From the NCBI GenBank assembly GCA_016298065.1, contig JAEDDN010000012.1, forward strand, positions 1-22,029: a DNA stretch of 22,029 bases. Reading direction: 5' to 3'. The notes below the pieces were generated by a model. That model ran no database searches. It worked only from the letters and a program-made list of their open reading frames with translations, and was not told where the DNA came from. The position numbers and the translations under genes were made by a program. This DNA comes from Oscillospiraceae bacterium (GTDB taxonomy: Bacteria > Bacillota > Clostridia > Oscillospirales > Ruminococcaceae). Within the stretch, counting starts at the first letter, position 1. The number at the start of each line of letters is the position of its first letter. This document shows, piece after piece, positions 1-6,713 of this stretch.

Positions 1-2
1 AA

Positions 3-82
3 CGGTGCAGCCCTCACGGGCTACACCGCATCCTACATAGCGACTGTCCTTTAGATTACGACTCTAAAGCAGTGCTTTTTCT
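3..82 (-). other. Unidentified structured RNA-like segment at the window edge
   Basis: Downstream of tRNA-Ser on the minus strand are two hairpins and no reading frame. One pairs 45-51-region bases: CTTTAGA with TCTAAAG around a 7-base loop, flanked by ACTG/CAGT. The other (3-28) is an 11-bp stem with a GTGA loop, a GNRA-type tetraloop. Its single mismatch is a G-U wobble on the minus strand but C-A on the plus strand, which favours a minus-strand transcript. The segment runs off the window. In Bacillus the signal-recognition-particle RNA gene lies near a tRNA-Ser, so an SRP RNA is one possibility, but I could not recognise its conserved core here. Confidence 0.3.
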
Positions 83-175
83 TGGCGGAGATGAAGAGAT
101 TTGAACTCTTGCGCCGGCAAAAACCGACCTACCGGATTTCGAATCCGGACCCTTCAACCACTTGGGTACATCTCC
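83..175 (-). tRNA. tRNA-Ser (anticodon CGA)
   Basis: The minus strand folds as a class II tRNA. The acceptor stem is GGAGATG paired with CATCTCC. The anticodon arm is CCGGA / TCCGG around loop TTCGAAA, giving anticodon CGA, which reads UCG serine codons. A long variable arm follows, as expected for serine tRNAs, then a T-arm with TTCAAAT. The discriminator base is G and the CCA end is encoded (83-85). It has its own promoter at 208-236, so it does not depend on the upstream glycosylase operon. Confidence 0.95.
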
Positions 176-207
176 TAATATCAGCTTTTTAAGCGGTTTA
201 CTTAAAA

Positions 208-236
208 AGTATATCACAATAAAGGTAAATTTACAA
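208..236 (-). promoter_or_regulatory. Sigma-A promoter of tRNA-Ser
   Basis: On the minus strand TTGTAA (231-236) is separated by exactly 17 bases from TATACT (208-213). Transcription would start near 201, about 26 bases before the tRNA. The -35 box lies against the TAG stop of the glycosylase gene. A perfect 9-bp inverted repeat (CTTTTTAAG / CTTAAAAAG, 185-209) starts at the 3' end of the -10 box. Confidence 0.75.
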
Positions 237-237
237 G

Positions 238-750
238 CTATAATTTTTCACCCAGCTTAAACCTTAAAAGGCGGTTTTGATCCTCGATAGAGGCGTACCC
301 TATACCCACTCTTTTATCGGGAATCACAGAGTATCTTTCGTTGTCATCTTCTATAAAAAAAGAAGGGTTATTTAGCACAGATTTTTTATTAAAGCTTTTA
401 TCTATTTTAAGTTTTTTTGTAAGCTTGCCCGGTCCGTCAGCGCCTATACAGGCACGGATTAGCACCGCCTCGGGCATATTTTCCTCGCCTGTGACGATGT
501 TTAGCATATAGTGCATACCGTAACACAGATAAACGTATATCGTGCCTGAGGTCATATACATAGTTTCGGTGCGCTTAGTCCTGCCCTTATGTGCGTGGCA
601 GGCGGTATCAGCTTCGCCGCAGTACGCTTCGGTTTCGGAAATTCTGAGTCTTAGCGTTCCTTCGGGGGTATTGCGGACTAAAATTTTGCCCACCAAGTCT
701 TTAGCTACCGATATACAGTCTCTGTGGTAAAAAGCCTTATCAAGAATCAT
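238..750 (-). CDS. DNA-3-methyladenine glycosylase, AAG/MPG family
   Basis: Base-excision repair enzyme that removes alkylated purines such as 3-methyladenine from DNA. The 170 residues match the AAG fold family (not the AlkA/HhH type). SETEAY at 38-43 carries the expected catalytic general base (Glu41, equivalent to human AAG Glu125), His52 lies in the ACHAHKG segment, and YVYLCYGMHYMLNIV (72-86) supplies the conserved YG and Asn. At 170 residues it is slightly shorter than the usual 190-200. The ATG is preceded by AAGGAAAG; it begins 6 bases after the plsY stop, so it is probably the last gene of the der-plsY operon. Family assignment is secure; substrate range is inferred. Confidence 0.93.
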   Translation of the reverse strand: MILDKAFYHRDCISVAKDLVGKILVRNTPEGTLRLRISETEAYCGEADTACHAHKGRTKRTETMYMTSGTIYVYLCYGMHYMLNIVTGEENMPEAVLIRACIGADGPGKLTKKLKIDKSFNKKSVLNNPSFFIEDDNERYSVIPDKRVGIGYASIEDQNRLLRFKLGEKL

Positions 751-756
751 AATAAA

Positions 757-1419
757 TTAACTTTCCTTTTTTTCGCCGAGCTTGTGTTCGGTACCGTTTA
801 TAAGCCTTTGTATATTGGTTCTGTGCATAAATACAATATAGCCTACTATTATAAGGCTGAATATCATTTCTAAAATTATTTGACCGGTGTTGTGAGTGAT
901 AATGCGGTAGATTAAATGCTCTATCGGGAACATCCCGCAGGCTATTATAGAGCTTAGCGAAACGTATCTTGTAATTGCCGCAACTATTATGAAGATTATT
1001 AAACTGCAACCGATTGCGATAGGTGAGATAGTGAGCATAGCGCCTGTCGAAACGAGCACTCCCTTACCGCCCTTAAACTTATAAAAAATAGGGAACAGGT
1101 GACCTAACAGGGCGCAAACACCGCACAGATATTCGGGCAAAATAAACTCGGGCATATTTAAAATTACGCCAAAAACCATTCTTGCAAGCAACACCGACAA
1201 AACGCCCTTTGATACGTCGCCGATTACGGTTAGTGCCGCCGCAGTTTTGCCCACGGTTCTTAAAACGTTTGTAGCGCCTGCGTTACCGCTTCCGAAATCA
1301 CGAATATCCTTATGAATGAATATGCGTGTGATAATGATAGCGAAGTTAATGCTTCCGAAAAGATAAGACGCTGTCATACACACTGCCGTCAATAAAATTA
1401 TAAGCCAAAGCGGTGTCAT
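757..1419 (-). CDS. plsY: Glycerol-3-phosphate acyltransferase PlsY
   Basis: Integral membrane enzyme that transfers an acyl group from acyl-phosphate to glycerol-3-phosphate, the first committed step of phospholipid synthesis in most Gram-positive bacteria. The three family motifs are visible in order: the FGSINFA segment (21-27), DFGSGNAGATNVLR (41-54), and GHLFPIFYKFKGGKG (106-120, including the conserved KGGKG). Several long hydrophobic stretches account for the membrane helices, and 220 residues is typical. The start has a GGGGGA ribosome site 8 bases upstream. It lies 21 bases after der, a common pairing. gpsA, which often follows plsY in Firmicutes, is absent here and a DNA glycosylase follows instead. 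Confidence 0.96.
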   Translation of the reverse strand: MTPLWLIILLTAVCMTASYLFGSINFAIIITRIFIHKDIRDFGSGNAGATNVLRTVGKTAAALTVIGDVSKGVLSVLLARMVFGVILNMPEFILPEYLCGVCALLGHLFPIFYKFKGGKGVLVSTGAMLTISPIAIGCSLIIFIIVAAITRYVSLSSIIACGMFPIEHLIYRIITHNTGQIILEMIFSLIIVGYIVFMHRTNIQRLINGTEHKLGEKKES

Positions 1420-1440
1420 CTAAAATGTCCCCCATATTAT

Positions 1441-2775
1441 TTATTTTGTGTCTTTGGTATCCCTTTCACGCACAATCAGCCTAATCGGAGTGCCCTCTAA
1501 ACCAAAGGACTCTCTTATCTGATTTTCAATATATCGCCTGTAGGAAAAATGAAAAAGGTCAGCCTTATTTACAAAGGTAACAAATGTAGGCGGTTTGGTA
1601 GAGGCCTGAGTCATATAGTAAATTTTAAGGCGCTTGCCCTTATCTGAGGGCGGCTGTACTCTTGCGGTGACATAAGCCAAAAGGTCGTTTAAAACGCCTG
1701 TTGAAATACGCATAGAGTTTTGCTCATAAACGTATTTTATCTTATCATAGAGCTTGTTTATGCGCTGACCTGTCTTTGCGGAGATAAATATAAACGGCAC
1801 ATAAGACATAAAGCTAAACGCTACTTCAAGCTCTTTTTTCATCTCGTTCATAGTCCTGTCGGTTTTGTCCTCAACGGCGTCCCACTTGTTTACAACGATT
1901 ATACACGCCTTGCCCTGCTCATGAGCGTAGCCTGCGATTTTGCTGTCCTGCTCGGTAAAGCCTACCGTTGCGTCTATTAGTATACAGCAAACGTCGCACC
2001 TGTCCACCGCCATGTGCGCTCTTAAAACGCTGTATCTTTCGATATTTTCTAACACCTTTGACTTACGTCTTATTCCTGCGGTGTCGATAAATACAAATTT
2101 ACCTGCTTCGTTTTCCACTACGGTATCGACTGCGTCACGGGTAGTACCTGCAATATCCGAAACGATAACACGGGTTTCACCGGCGATTTTATTTACAAGC
2201 GAGGATTTGCCGACATTCGGCTTACCTACAACCGCAACCTTTATATATTCGTTATCATAGTCGTCGTCTGGGATTTCGGGCATAACTTTAAACACTTCGT
2301 CCAGTAAATCACCTGTGCCGTGACCGTGAACCGAGGAAACCCTTATAGGATCGCCGAGAGATAAGTTGTAAAACTCGTAAAATTCCATCGGAGGCTCACC
2401 TACACGGTCGCACTTATTTACGCACAAAACGGTAGGCTTACCGCTTTTTAAAAGCATTGTGGCGACTTCCTTATCGGTAGCGGTAACGCCGTCGGACATA
2501 TCGGTAACCAAAATAACGGCGTCGGCGGTTTCTATAGCTACCTGAGCCTGAACAGCCATTTGCTTTAAGATAACGTCGTCGGACTTAGGCTCAATACCGC
2601 CGGTATCAACAAGCATAAATTTTTTGTCACGCCATTCGCATTCGGAGTATATTCTGTCACGGGTAACACCGGGAGTATCTTCTACAATAGAAAGTCTTTT
2701 GCCTATGAGCTTGTTAAATAAGGTAGATTTACCTACGTTAGGTCTGCCTACAATAGCAACTATAGGTCTTGCCAT
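1441..2775 (-). CDS. der: Ribosome biogenesis GTPase Der (EngA)
   Basis: Essential tandem-domain GTPase that acts in maturation of the 50S ribosomal subunit. Two G domains are seen. The first has P-loop GRPNVGKS (10-17), DTGG (57-60) and NKCD (120-123). The second has P-loop GKPNVGKS (184-191), DTAG (231-234) and NKWD (296-299). A C-terminal KH-like domain follows (about 355-436). Length 444 is normal. It begins 16 bases after the DUF512 gene and is followed by plsY; der next to a DUF512 radical-SAM gene is a recurrent Clostridia arrangement. Confidence 0.98.
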   Translation of the reverse strand: MARPIVAIVGRPNVGKSTLFNKLIGKRLSIVEDTPGVTRDRIYSECEWRDKKFMLVDTGGIEPKSDDVILKQMAVQAQVAIETADAVILVTDMSDGVTATDKEVATMLLKSGKPTVLCVNKCDRVGEPPMEFYEFYNLSLGDPIRVSSVHGHGTGDLLDEVFKVMPEIPDDDYDNEYIKVAVVGKPNVGKSSLVNKIAGETRVIVSDIAGTTRDAVDTVVENEAGKFVFIDTAGIRRKSKVLENIERYSVLRAHMAVDRCDVCCILIDATVGFTEQDSKIAGYAHEQGKACIIVVNKWDAVEDKTDRTMNEMKKELEVAFSFMSYVPFIFISAKTGQRINKLYDKIKYVYEQNSMRISTGVLNDLLAYVTARVQPPSDKGKRLKIYYMTQASTKPPTFVTFVNKADLFHFSYRRYIENQIRESFGLEGTPIRLIVRERDTKDTK

Positions 2776-2791
2776 TACTTCACTTCCTTTA

Positions 2792-4111
2792 TTATAAATC
2801 GTTATTAAACGGGTTTAAAATGCACTCAAGCAAGCTGTCGCCCTCTGTAGAGGAGATTTTTACCTTTACGCCGAGCGCTTTTTCTACGTCGCTTACGGTA
2901 TAGTCGTCTAAAAATTTATCCTGCTCGTGCCTTAGCATACACGACGGCAAAATAAGCACGTCACCCAAGGGTTTATCCTTTAGCTGAGCGATTATATCGG
3001 TAGCGGTAACAAGCCCCGATACAGTAATAGTATCGCCAAAAAAATTGTTGGTAACGGCAAAAACCCTACAATTAAGATTATGCCATTTCTCACAGGCACA
3101 GTCAATTAGTTTTTTAATATACGGTGCGGCGTCAACGCCCGTTACAACCGAGACATCTCGCCTTATATCGTCCGCCTCAAGATTATGAAGTAAATTTAAA
3201 AAATCGCTTTTAAACATTGCCAAAACCCCGACACCGTTTTCAAGCTGCGCAAAGTTTTCGTAATAGTCCTCGTCGGGCAGAGGACGCTTAGCACGGATAT
3301 AAAATTCGTCTGAGGCGTAGCAAAGACGCTCGCCGTACTTTTTAAAAAACATATCGGCAAACTCTTCGGTTATGTCTATTACTTCGCCTGCGGTTTTTTC
3401 GTCATAAGGGGAGAGAGGATAAAGCCCCTCACGGAATTTTGTAAGCCCTACGGGCACACAGGCGATACTCTCCAGCGACGGATAAAACTCACCCAAATCG
3501 GATAAGGTGCGCCTTAACTCCTCGCCGTCGTTTATCCCGGGGCACATTACAAGCTGACAGTTTATCGCAATATTTGCGTCGGCTAACATTTTTATAAACT
3601 TTAGCTTTTCGCCTGCAAAGCGGTTTTTCATCATCTTGCATCTAAGCTCGGGATTTGTTGTATGCACCGAAATATTTATCGGGCTTATTTTCATCTTGAT
3701 TATTCGCTCGATTTCGCTTTCGCTTAAATTTGTGAGGGTGATGTAGTTGCCGAATAAAAACGAAAGTCTTGCGTCGTCGTCTTTAAAATAAAGCGACTCT
3801 CTCATACCGGGAGGCATTTGGTCAACAAAACAAAATATGCAGTTATTTGTACAGCTACGCTGTTTATCCATAAGATATGTCTCAAATTCGAGTCCTATGT
3901 CCTCGTACTGCTGTTTTTTAATTTTAAGCTTTATTAGTTTGCCCTTTAAGTCTTTAAATTCGAGCCTTAAAGTCGATTCGGTGATATAAAAGCGGTAGTC
4001 TAAAACGTCGATTATCTCATTCCCGTTTATCGAAACAAGCGTATAGCCGGGCTTTATGCCTTTTTTAGCGCATATACTTTTTGGGATAACGTCCTTTATC
4101 CTTACAGACAT
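2792..4111 (-). CDS. DUF512 radical-SAM protein with N-terminal PDZ-like domain
   Basis: Function is not established for this family. Residues 1-65 look like a PDZ domain (KKGIKPGYTLVSINGNEI). A CX3CX2C cluster follows at Cys87, Cys91 and Cys94 (SCTNNCIFCFVDQ), the form that binds a [4Fe-4S] cluster in radical-SAM enzymes. The rest matches the DUF512 type: NISVHTTNPELR, LVMCPGINDGEEL, and CVPVGLTKFREGLYPL. The start is ATG with GAGGTGA 6 bases upstream. It precedes der with a 16-base gap, hinting at a link to ribosome assembly or translation, which is only contextual. A hairpin and a 15-codon reading frame lie just upstream. Confidence 0.9.
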   Translation of the reverse strand: MSVRIKDVIPKSICAKKGIKPGYTLVSINGNEIIDVLDYRFYITESTLRLEFKDLKGKLIKLKIKKQQYEDIGLEFETYLMDKQRSCTNNCIFCFVDQMPPGMRESLYFKDDDARLSFLFGNYITLTNLSESEIERIIKMKISPINISVHTTNPELRCKMMKNRFAGEKLKFIKMLADANIAINCQLVMCPGINDGEELRRTLSDLGEFYPSLESIACVPVGLTKFREGLYPLSPYDEKTAGEVIDITEEFADMFFKKYGERLCYASDEFYIRAKRPLPDEDYYENFAQLENGVGVLAMFKSDFLNLLHNLEADDIRRDVSVVTGVDAAPYIKKLIDCACEKWHNLNCRVFAVTNNFFGDTITVSGLVTATDIIAQLKDKPLGDVLILPSCMLRHEQDKFLDDYTVSDVEKALGVKVKISSTEGDSLLECILNPFNNDL

Positions 4112-4149
4112 TTTACATCACCTCGCAAAATAATCTTAAAAACAATCAT
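4102..4149 (-). CDS. Possible 15-codon upstream reading frame before the DUF512 gene
   Basis: On the minus strand GGAGG (4157-4161) lies 7 bases before an ATG that opens MIVFKIILRGDVKCL and stops with TAA at 4102-4104, just inside the DUF512 gene in another frame. The ribosome site lies in the 3' arm of the hairpin at 4150-4179. This could be a leader peptide coupled to DUF512 translation, or chance. There is no homology evidence. Confidence 0.25.
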   Translation of the reverse strand: MIVFKIILRGDVKCL

Positions 4150-4179
4150 AGGGATACCTCCTTTTGCGGAAGCATCCCT
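4150..4179 (-). terminator. Hairpin between rpmF and the DUF512 gene
   Basis: A 12-bp stem (AGGGATGCTTCC / GGAGGTATCCCT with two G-U pairs on the minus strand) around a 6-base loop follows rpmF by about 50 bases. It may terminate or attenuate the yceD-rpmF transcript, but the tail (ATGATTGTTTTTAAG) is a poor U-tract. Since the 3' arm holds GGAGG and precedes a small reading frame, it could instead control translation. Confidence 0.5.
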
Positions 4180-4226
4180 AAATGCAATCATCTTATGATT
4201 TAATGAGTTTGCAATAAGACTTTACT

Positions 4227-4409
4227 TTAAGCGTCCTTTTCAATTACCTGAACACCCTTGTAATATCCACAATTGCCGCATACCTTGTGCGGAGCCTTTA
4301 ATTCTCCACATTGCGGGCATTTAGAGAATGCAGGCATATCCAATTTCCATACTGATGAACGTCTTTTATCACGTCTTGCTTTTGAAACCTTTCTCTTTGG
4401 TACTGCCAT
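4227..4409 (-). CDS. rpmF: 50S ribosomal protein L32
   Basis: Small ribosomal protein, 60 residues. The N-terminus MAVPKRKVSKARRDKRRS is diagnostic for L32. Two CXXC pairs (Cys31/Cys34 and Cys44/Cys47) make the zinc-binding form of the protein. It follows yceD by 33 bases, the classic yceD-rpmF order. A GGAGGTG-type ribosome site precedes the start. Confidence 0.98.
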   Translation of the reverse strand: MAVPKRKVSKARRDKRRSSVWKLDMPAFSKCPQCGELKAPHKVCGNCGYYKGVQVIEKDA

Positions 4410-4442
4410 ATCGGCACCTCCTTTAAAATTACGGTAAAACCT

Positions 4443-4934
4443 TTATTTGAGTAAATCGGCCAACACAGATAAGCGAGGGTCGATATTATCATCATTGCAA
4501 TTGCATGAAGTGAAGTTTAAATTCGCTCCGCATTTTTCACACAAGCCCTTGCAATCGTCCTTACAAAGAAACTTTGATGGTAGATTTAAAAGTATATCGG
4601 ACATTATAAGTTCGTCTAAGTCAAGCTTAAACGCCTCAAGCGCAATATACTCGTCATTTTCCTTGTCCGGTTCGTTTACAAGAATGTGATGAAAGGAGTA
4701 ATCGTAGCTTTTGATAAAATCCTCTAAACATCTGTTGCAGGGAAGCTTAAAATCGAAACTTACCTTTACGTCCAAAAATACGACGTCGGCTTTGTTTGCG
4801 ACTAAACCCTTTACAGCGATCGGATTTATGAACGGATAACAACCAAACAGCTCGTAATCACTCTTGTCAATAGTGGTTTCAAGGTTTTGTGACTCGCCTG
4901 TCGATTCAAATATCTGTTGTAAATCAATAAGCAT
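4443..4934 (-). CDS. yceD: YceD / DUF177 protein, 23S rRNA accumulation
   Basis: DUF177 proteins are needed for proper 23S rRNA accumulation in the organisms studied, and the gene is nearly always next to rpmF, as here. The 163 residues contain LPCNRCLED (Cys66/Cys69) and a C-terminal Cys-rich block (Cys124, 128, 132, 135, 144, 146) ending in the DPRLSVLADLL signature. The ATG has GAGGTG 7 bases upstream. It is the first gene after the consensus promoter at 4966-4995. Confidence 0.93.
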   Translation of the reverse strand: MLIDLQQIFESTGESQNLETTIDKSDYELFGCYPFINPIAVKGLVANKADVVFLDVKVSFDFKLPCNRCLEDFIKSYDYSFHHILVNEPDKENDEYIALEAFKLDLDELIMSDILLNLPSKFLCKDDCKGLCEKCGANLNFTSCNCNDDNIDPRLSVLADLLK

Positions 4935-4965
4935 AAGAACACCTCACACTTTGCCGTACTGTAAC

Positions 4966-4995
4966 ATTATAATATAACTGATTACGGCTTGTCAA
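4966..4995 (-). promoter_or_regulatory. Consensus sigma-A promoter of the yceD-rpmF operon
   Basis: On the minus strand a perfect TTGACA (4990-4995) is followed, after 18 bases, by a perfect TATAAT (4966-4971). The yceD start codon is about 32 bases downstream of the -10 box. Such a near-perfect promoter fits a ribosomal-protein operon. Confidence 0.85.
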
Positions 4996-5021
4996 CAGGT
5001 AATGATATTTTTTTATCTGCT

Positions 5022-5055
5022 GACATATAAAGCGCCGTTTTTAAGCTTATATGTC
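5022..5055 (-). terminator. Hairpin after the small membrane protein gene
   Basis: GACATATAAG pairs with CTTTATATGTC (one bulged base) around an AT-rich loop, 25 bases after the stop at 5080 and just upstream of the yceD promoter. Position suits a terminator, but no clear U-tract follows. Confidence 0.4.
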
Positions 5056-5079
5056 TACAAAATACACAAAATTTTTAAC

Positions 5080-5397
5080 CTATTCTTCGTTATCAAGGCC
5101 GCTTTCAGAGCTTAAAGCTTCGGCGTTTATTTGCATAATTTTGTTTTCAGCCTTTTTTGACTTTTTAAGCTTCCCGATAATGACGCACACTATAAAAAAC
5201 AGTAAAAATACTATTTCGAGTATGCCTATTTTAATAAGGTAAGAGGGCTTATCCGAAAGATATTTTAAAAGCGTGCTGGGTATCCAAAATATAAGCACTA
5301 ACTGATACGGCATTTTGTTTGTCGCAAACTGCCAGATAAAAAACGCAGTAGCCACAATCGCAAAAATAAGATGCATTAAAAAAACCATATTTATCAT
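5080..5397 (-). CDS. Small membrane protein of unknown function
   Basis: I do not recognise this 105-residue protein. It has three likely membrane helices: about 4-24, 29-46 and 54-75. A basic patch follows (GKLKKSKK), then an acidic C-terminus ending in DNEE, so the tail is probably cytoplasmic by the positive-inside rule. The ATG has AGGTGG 7 bases upstream. It starts 24 bases after bioY and is probably cotranscribed with it, but no ECF transporter role can be claimed from the sequence. Confidence 0.75.
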   Translation of the reverse strand: MINMVFLMHLIFAIVATAFFIWQFATNKMPYQLVLIFWIPSTLLKYLSDKPSYLIKIGILEIVFLLFFIVCVIIGKLKKSKKAENKIMQINAEALSSESGLDNEE

Positions 5398-5421
5398 AAA
5401 AAGTCCACCTTTAAATTTATC

Positions 5422-5982
5422 TTAAAAATCCGTGCGTATGTATTTTGACAAACGCTTTGTCAGTAAAGCGGCGAGGGTAATTTTTATTATATCCGGGATT
5501 ATAAACGGAAATACACATATACTAAGTGCGCTTATAATGCCGATACTGCCTGTATTTAAATTATAAAGACAAACAAACCAAGCCGTGCCGAAGATGTAGC
5601 ACACAAAAAGCCCCAGCACCATAGAAGCTATCATTTTAATTATATTGCCTTTACTTTTTTTAATTAGCGGACCGCTTACAAGGCAGGAAAGCAAAAAGCC
5701 GACAATATATCCGCCGGTATTACCGAAAAGCACCGCAAAACCGCCTCTAAAGCCCGAGAATACGGGAACGCCTACAAGCCCTAATAGTAAATACGCCAGT
5801 ATACAAAAAAAAGAGCGCTTTGTACCGAGCAAGCCGATAGCGGTAAAGATAGCAAAAATCTGAAGCGTCAGCGGAACGGTAAACGGAATACTTATCCACG
5901 AGCAGATAGCTATTATAGCTATAAATAAAGCGATATAGGCTATGCTTTGAACGGAAATTTTTGTTTTAGCCTGACTTTTCAT
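5422..5982 (-). CDS. bioY: BioY, substrate-binding (S) component of a biotin ECF transporter
   Basis: Membrane protein that captures biotin and works alone or with a shared energy-coupling module (EcfA1/A2/T), which is not encoded in this window. The 186 residues contain the BioY pattern: PLTLQIFAIFTAIGLLG (37-53), AYLLLGLVGVPVFSGFRGG (63-81) and GNTGGYIVGF (87-96), with about six hydrophobic segments. I chose the ATG at 5982, with AAAGGA upstream. The open frame extends to 6096, but that extension translates the terminator and part of tRNA-Arg, so it is not coding. Nothing resembling a BirA operator is evident. The only upstream promoter seen is that of tRNA-Arg. Confidence 0.92.
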   Translation of the reverse strand: MKSQAKTKISVQSIAYIALFIAIIAICSWISIPFTVPLTLQIFAIFTAIGLLGTKRSFFCILAYLLLGLVGVPVFSGFRGGFAVLFGNTGGYIVGFLLSCLVSGPLIKKSKGNIIKMIASMVLGLFVCYIFGTAWFVCLYNLNTGSIGIISALSICVFPFIIPDIIKITLAALLTKRLSKYIRTDF

Positions 5983-6005
5983 AACTTTAATTTTTCCTTT
6001 CAAAT

Positions 6006-6040
6006 AAAAAAGGTATCTGCCAAAAAGCAAATACCTTTTT
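6006..6040 (-). terminator. Intrinsic terminator of tRNA-Arg
   Basis: On the minus strand AAAAAGGTATTTGC pairs with the GCAGATACCTTTTT arm (one wobble), and the run of Ts continues as CCTTTTTTATTTG. It lies directly after the tRNA CCA end and 23 bases before the bioY ATG. The arms are A-rich and T-rich, so it could also work on the plus strand. Confidence 0.85.
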
Positions 6041-6043
6041 ATA

Positions 6044-6120
6044 TGGCACGCCGGAAGGGATTCGAACCCCCGACCTTTTGGTTCGTAGCCAAACACTCTA
6101 TCCAGCTGAGCTACCGGCGC
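6044..6120 (-). tRNA. tRNA-Arg (anticodon ACG)
   Basis: A class I cloverleaf on the minus strand. The acceptor GCGCCGG pairs with CCGGCGT. The D-arm has GCTCAGCTGGATAGAGT. The anticodon arm is TTTGG / CCAAA around loop CTACGAA, giving anticodon ACG (read as ICG after deamination), which decodes CGU, CGC and CGA. The T-arm is GGGGGTTCGAATCCCTT. The G discriminator and an encoded CCA (6044-6046) follow. It has a consensus promoter upstream and an intrinsic terminator downstream. Confidence 0.97.
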
Positions 6121-6150
6121 ATATTAAATGCTTTTTTGAAAGCATTTAAT

Positions 6151-6179
6151 ATGATAACATACCGCAAGCGGTTTGTCAA
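6151..6179 (-). promoter_or_regulatory. Sigma-A promoter of tRNA-Arg
   Basis: Perfect TTGACA (6174-6179), a 17-base spacer, then TATCAT (6151-6156) on the minus strand. The spacer contains the small palindrome CCGCTTGCGG. A 12-bp inverted repeat with perfect arms (6120-6131 and 6142-6153) spans the -10 end, the start site and the tRNA leader. The -35 box is only 15 bases past the cyclophilin stop. Confidence 0.85.
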
Positions 6180-6193
6180 CTGTTTTTAAAAAA

Positions 6194-6712
6194 TCAGAGC
6201 GTTTGAGGCTCAGGATAATCTACGCCGAAGGTTTCAACCGTAACCTTTTTCATGCGCTGGTCATTAAGTGGTTTATCCGAATAATCGGTTTCGTTATTTA
6301 CTATGTTTATAGCTTCCTCAATGCCTTCTATAACCTTGCCGAAAGCGGCGTATTGTCCGTCAAGGTGAGGTGCGTCGTCAACCATTATAAAAAACTGCGA
6401 GCCTGCGCTGTCGGGGTGAGAGGAACGAGCCATAGAAATAACGCCTGTGGTATGTGCTAAGTTATTTTCAAAGCCGTTTGCTGAAAATTCGCCTTTAATG
6501 CTGTAGCCCGGGCCTCCTATGCCGATACCCTTTGGGTCACCGCCCTGAATCATAAAGCCGGGGATAACTCTGTGAAAGATAAGCGAGTCATAAAAGCCTT
6601 TTTTAACAAGTGAGATAAAGTTATTAACGGTATTCGGAGCGATTTCGGGGTAAAGCTCCACCTTCATTATACCGCCGTTTTCCATTTGAATTGTAACTAT
6701 TGGGTTTGACAT
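6194..6712 (-). CDS. Cyclophilin-type peptidyl-prolyl cis-trans isomerase
   Basis: Catalyses cis-trans isomerisation of X-Pro bonds during protein folding. The 172 residues carry the cyclophilin active site FHRVIPGFMIQGGDP (46-60, catalytic Arg48, with Phe53 and Gln56) and SQFFIMV (105-111). HLDGQYAAFGKV (116-127) lies where cyclophilin A has its drug-binding Trp, so His replaces it, as is usual for bacterial forms. No signal peptide is present, so it is cytoplasmic. Its ATG is one base after the stop of the GH13 gene, and its ribosome site (AAAGGA) lies inside that gene. Confidence 0.95.
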   Translation of the reverse strand: MSNPIVTIQMENGGIMKVELYPEIAPNTVNNFISLVKKGFYDSLIFHRVIPGFMIQGGDPKGIGIGGPGYSIKGEFSANGFENNLAHTTGVISMARSSHPDSAGSQFFIMVDDAPHLDGQYAAFGKVIEGIEEAINIVNNETDYSDKPLNDQRMKKVTVETFGVDYPEPQTL

Positions 6713-6713
6713 A

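Noticed and set aside
740..1009. 89-codon minus-strand frame over plsY.
   Set aside because: It overlaps the conserved plsY frame, has no ribosome site and no recognisable motif; a shadow frame.
5983..6096. N-terminal extension of BioY suggested by the long open frame.
   Set aside because: The extra residues translate the tRNA-Arg gene and its terminator; the ATG at 5982 has its own ribosome site.
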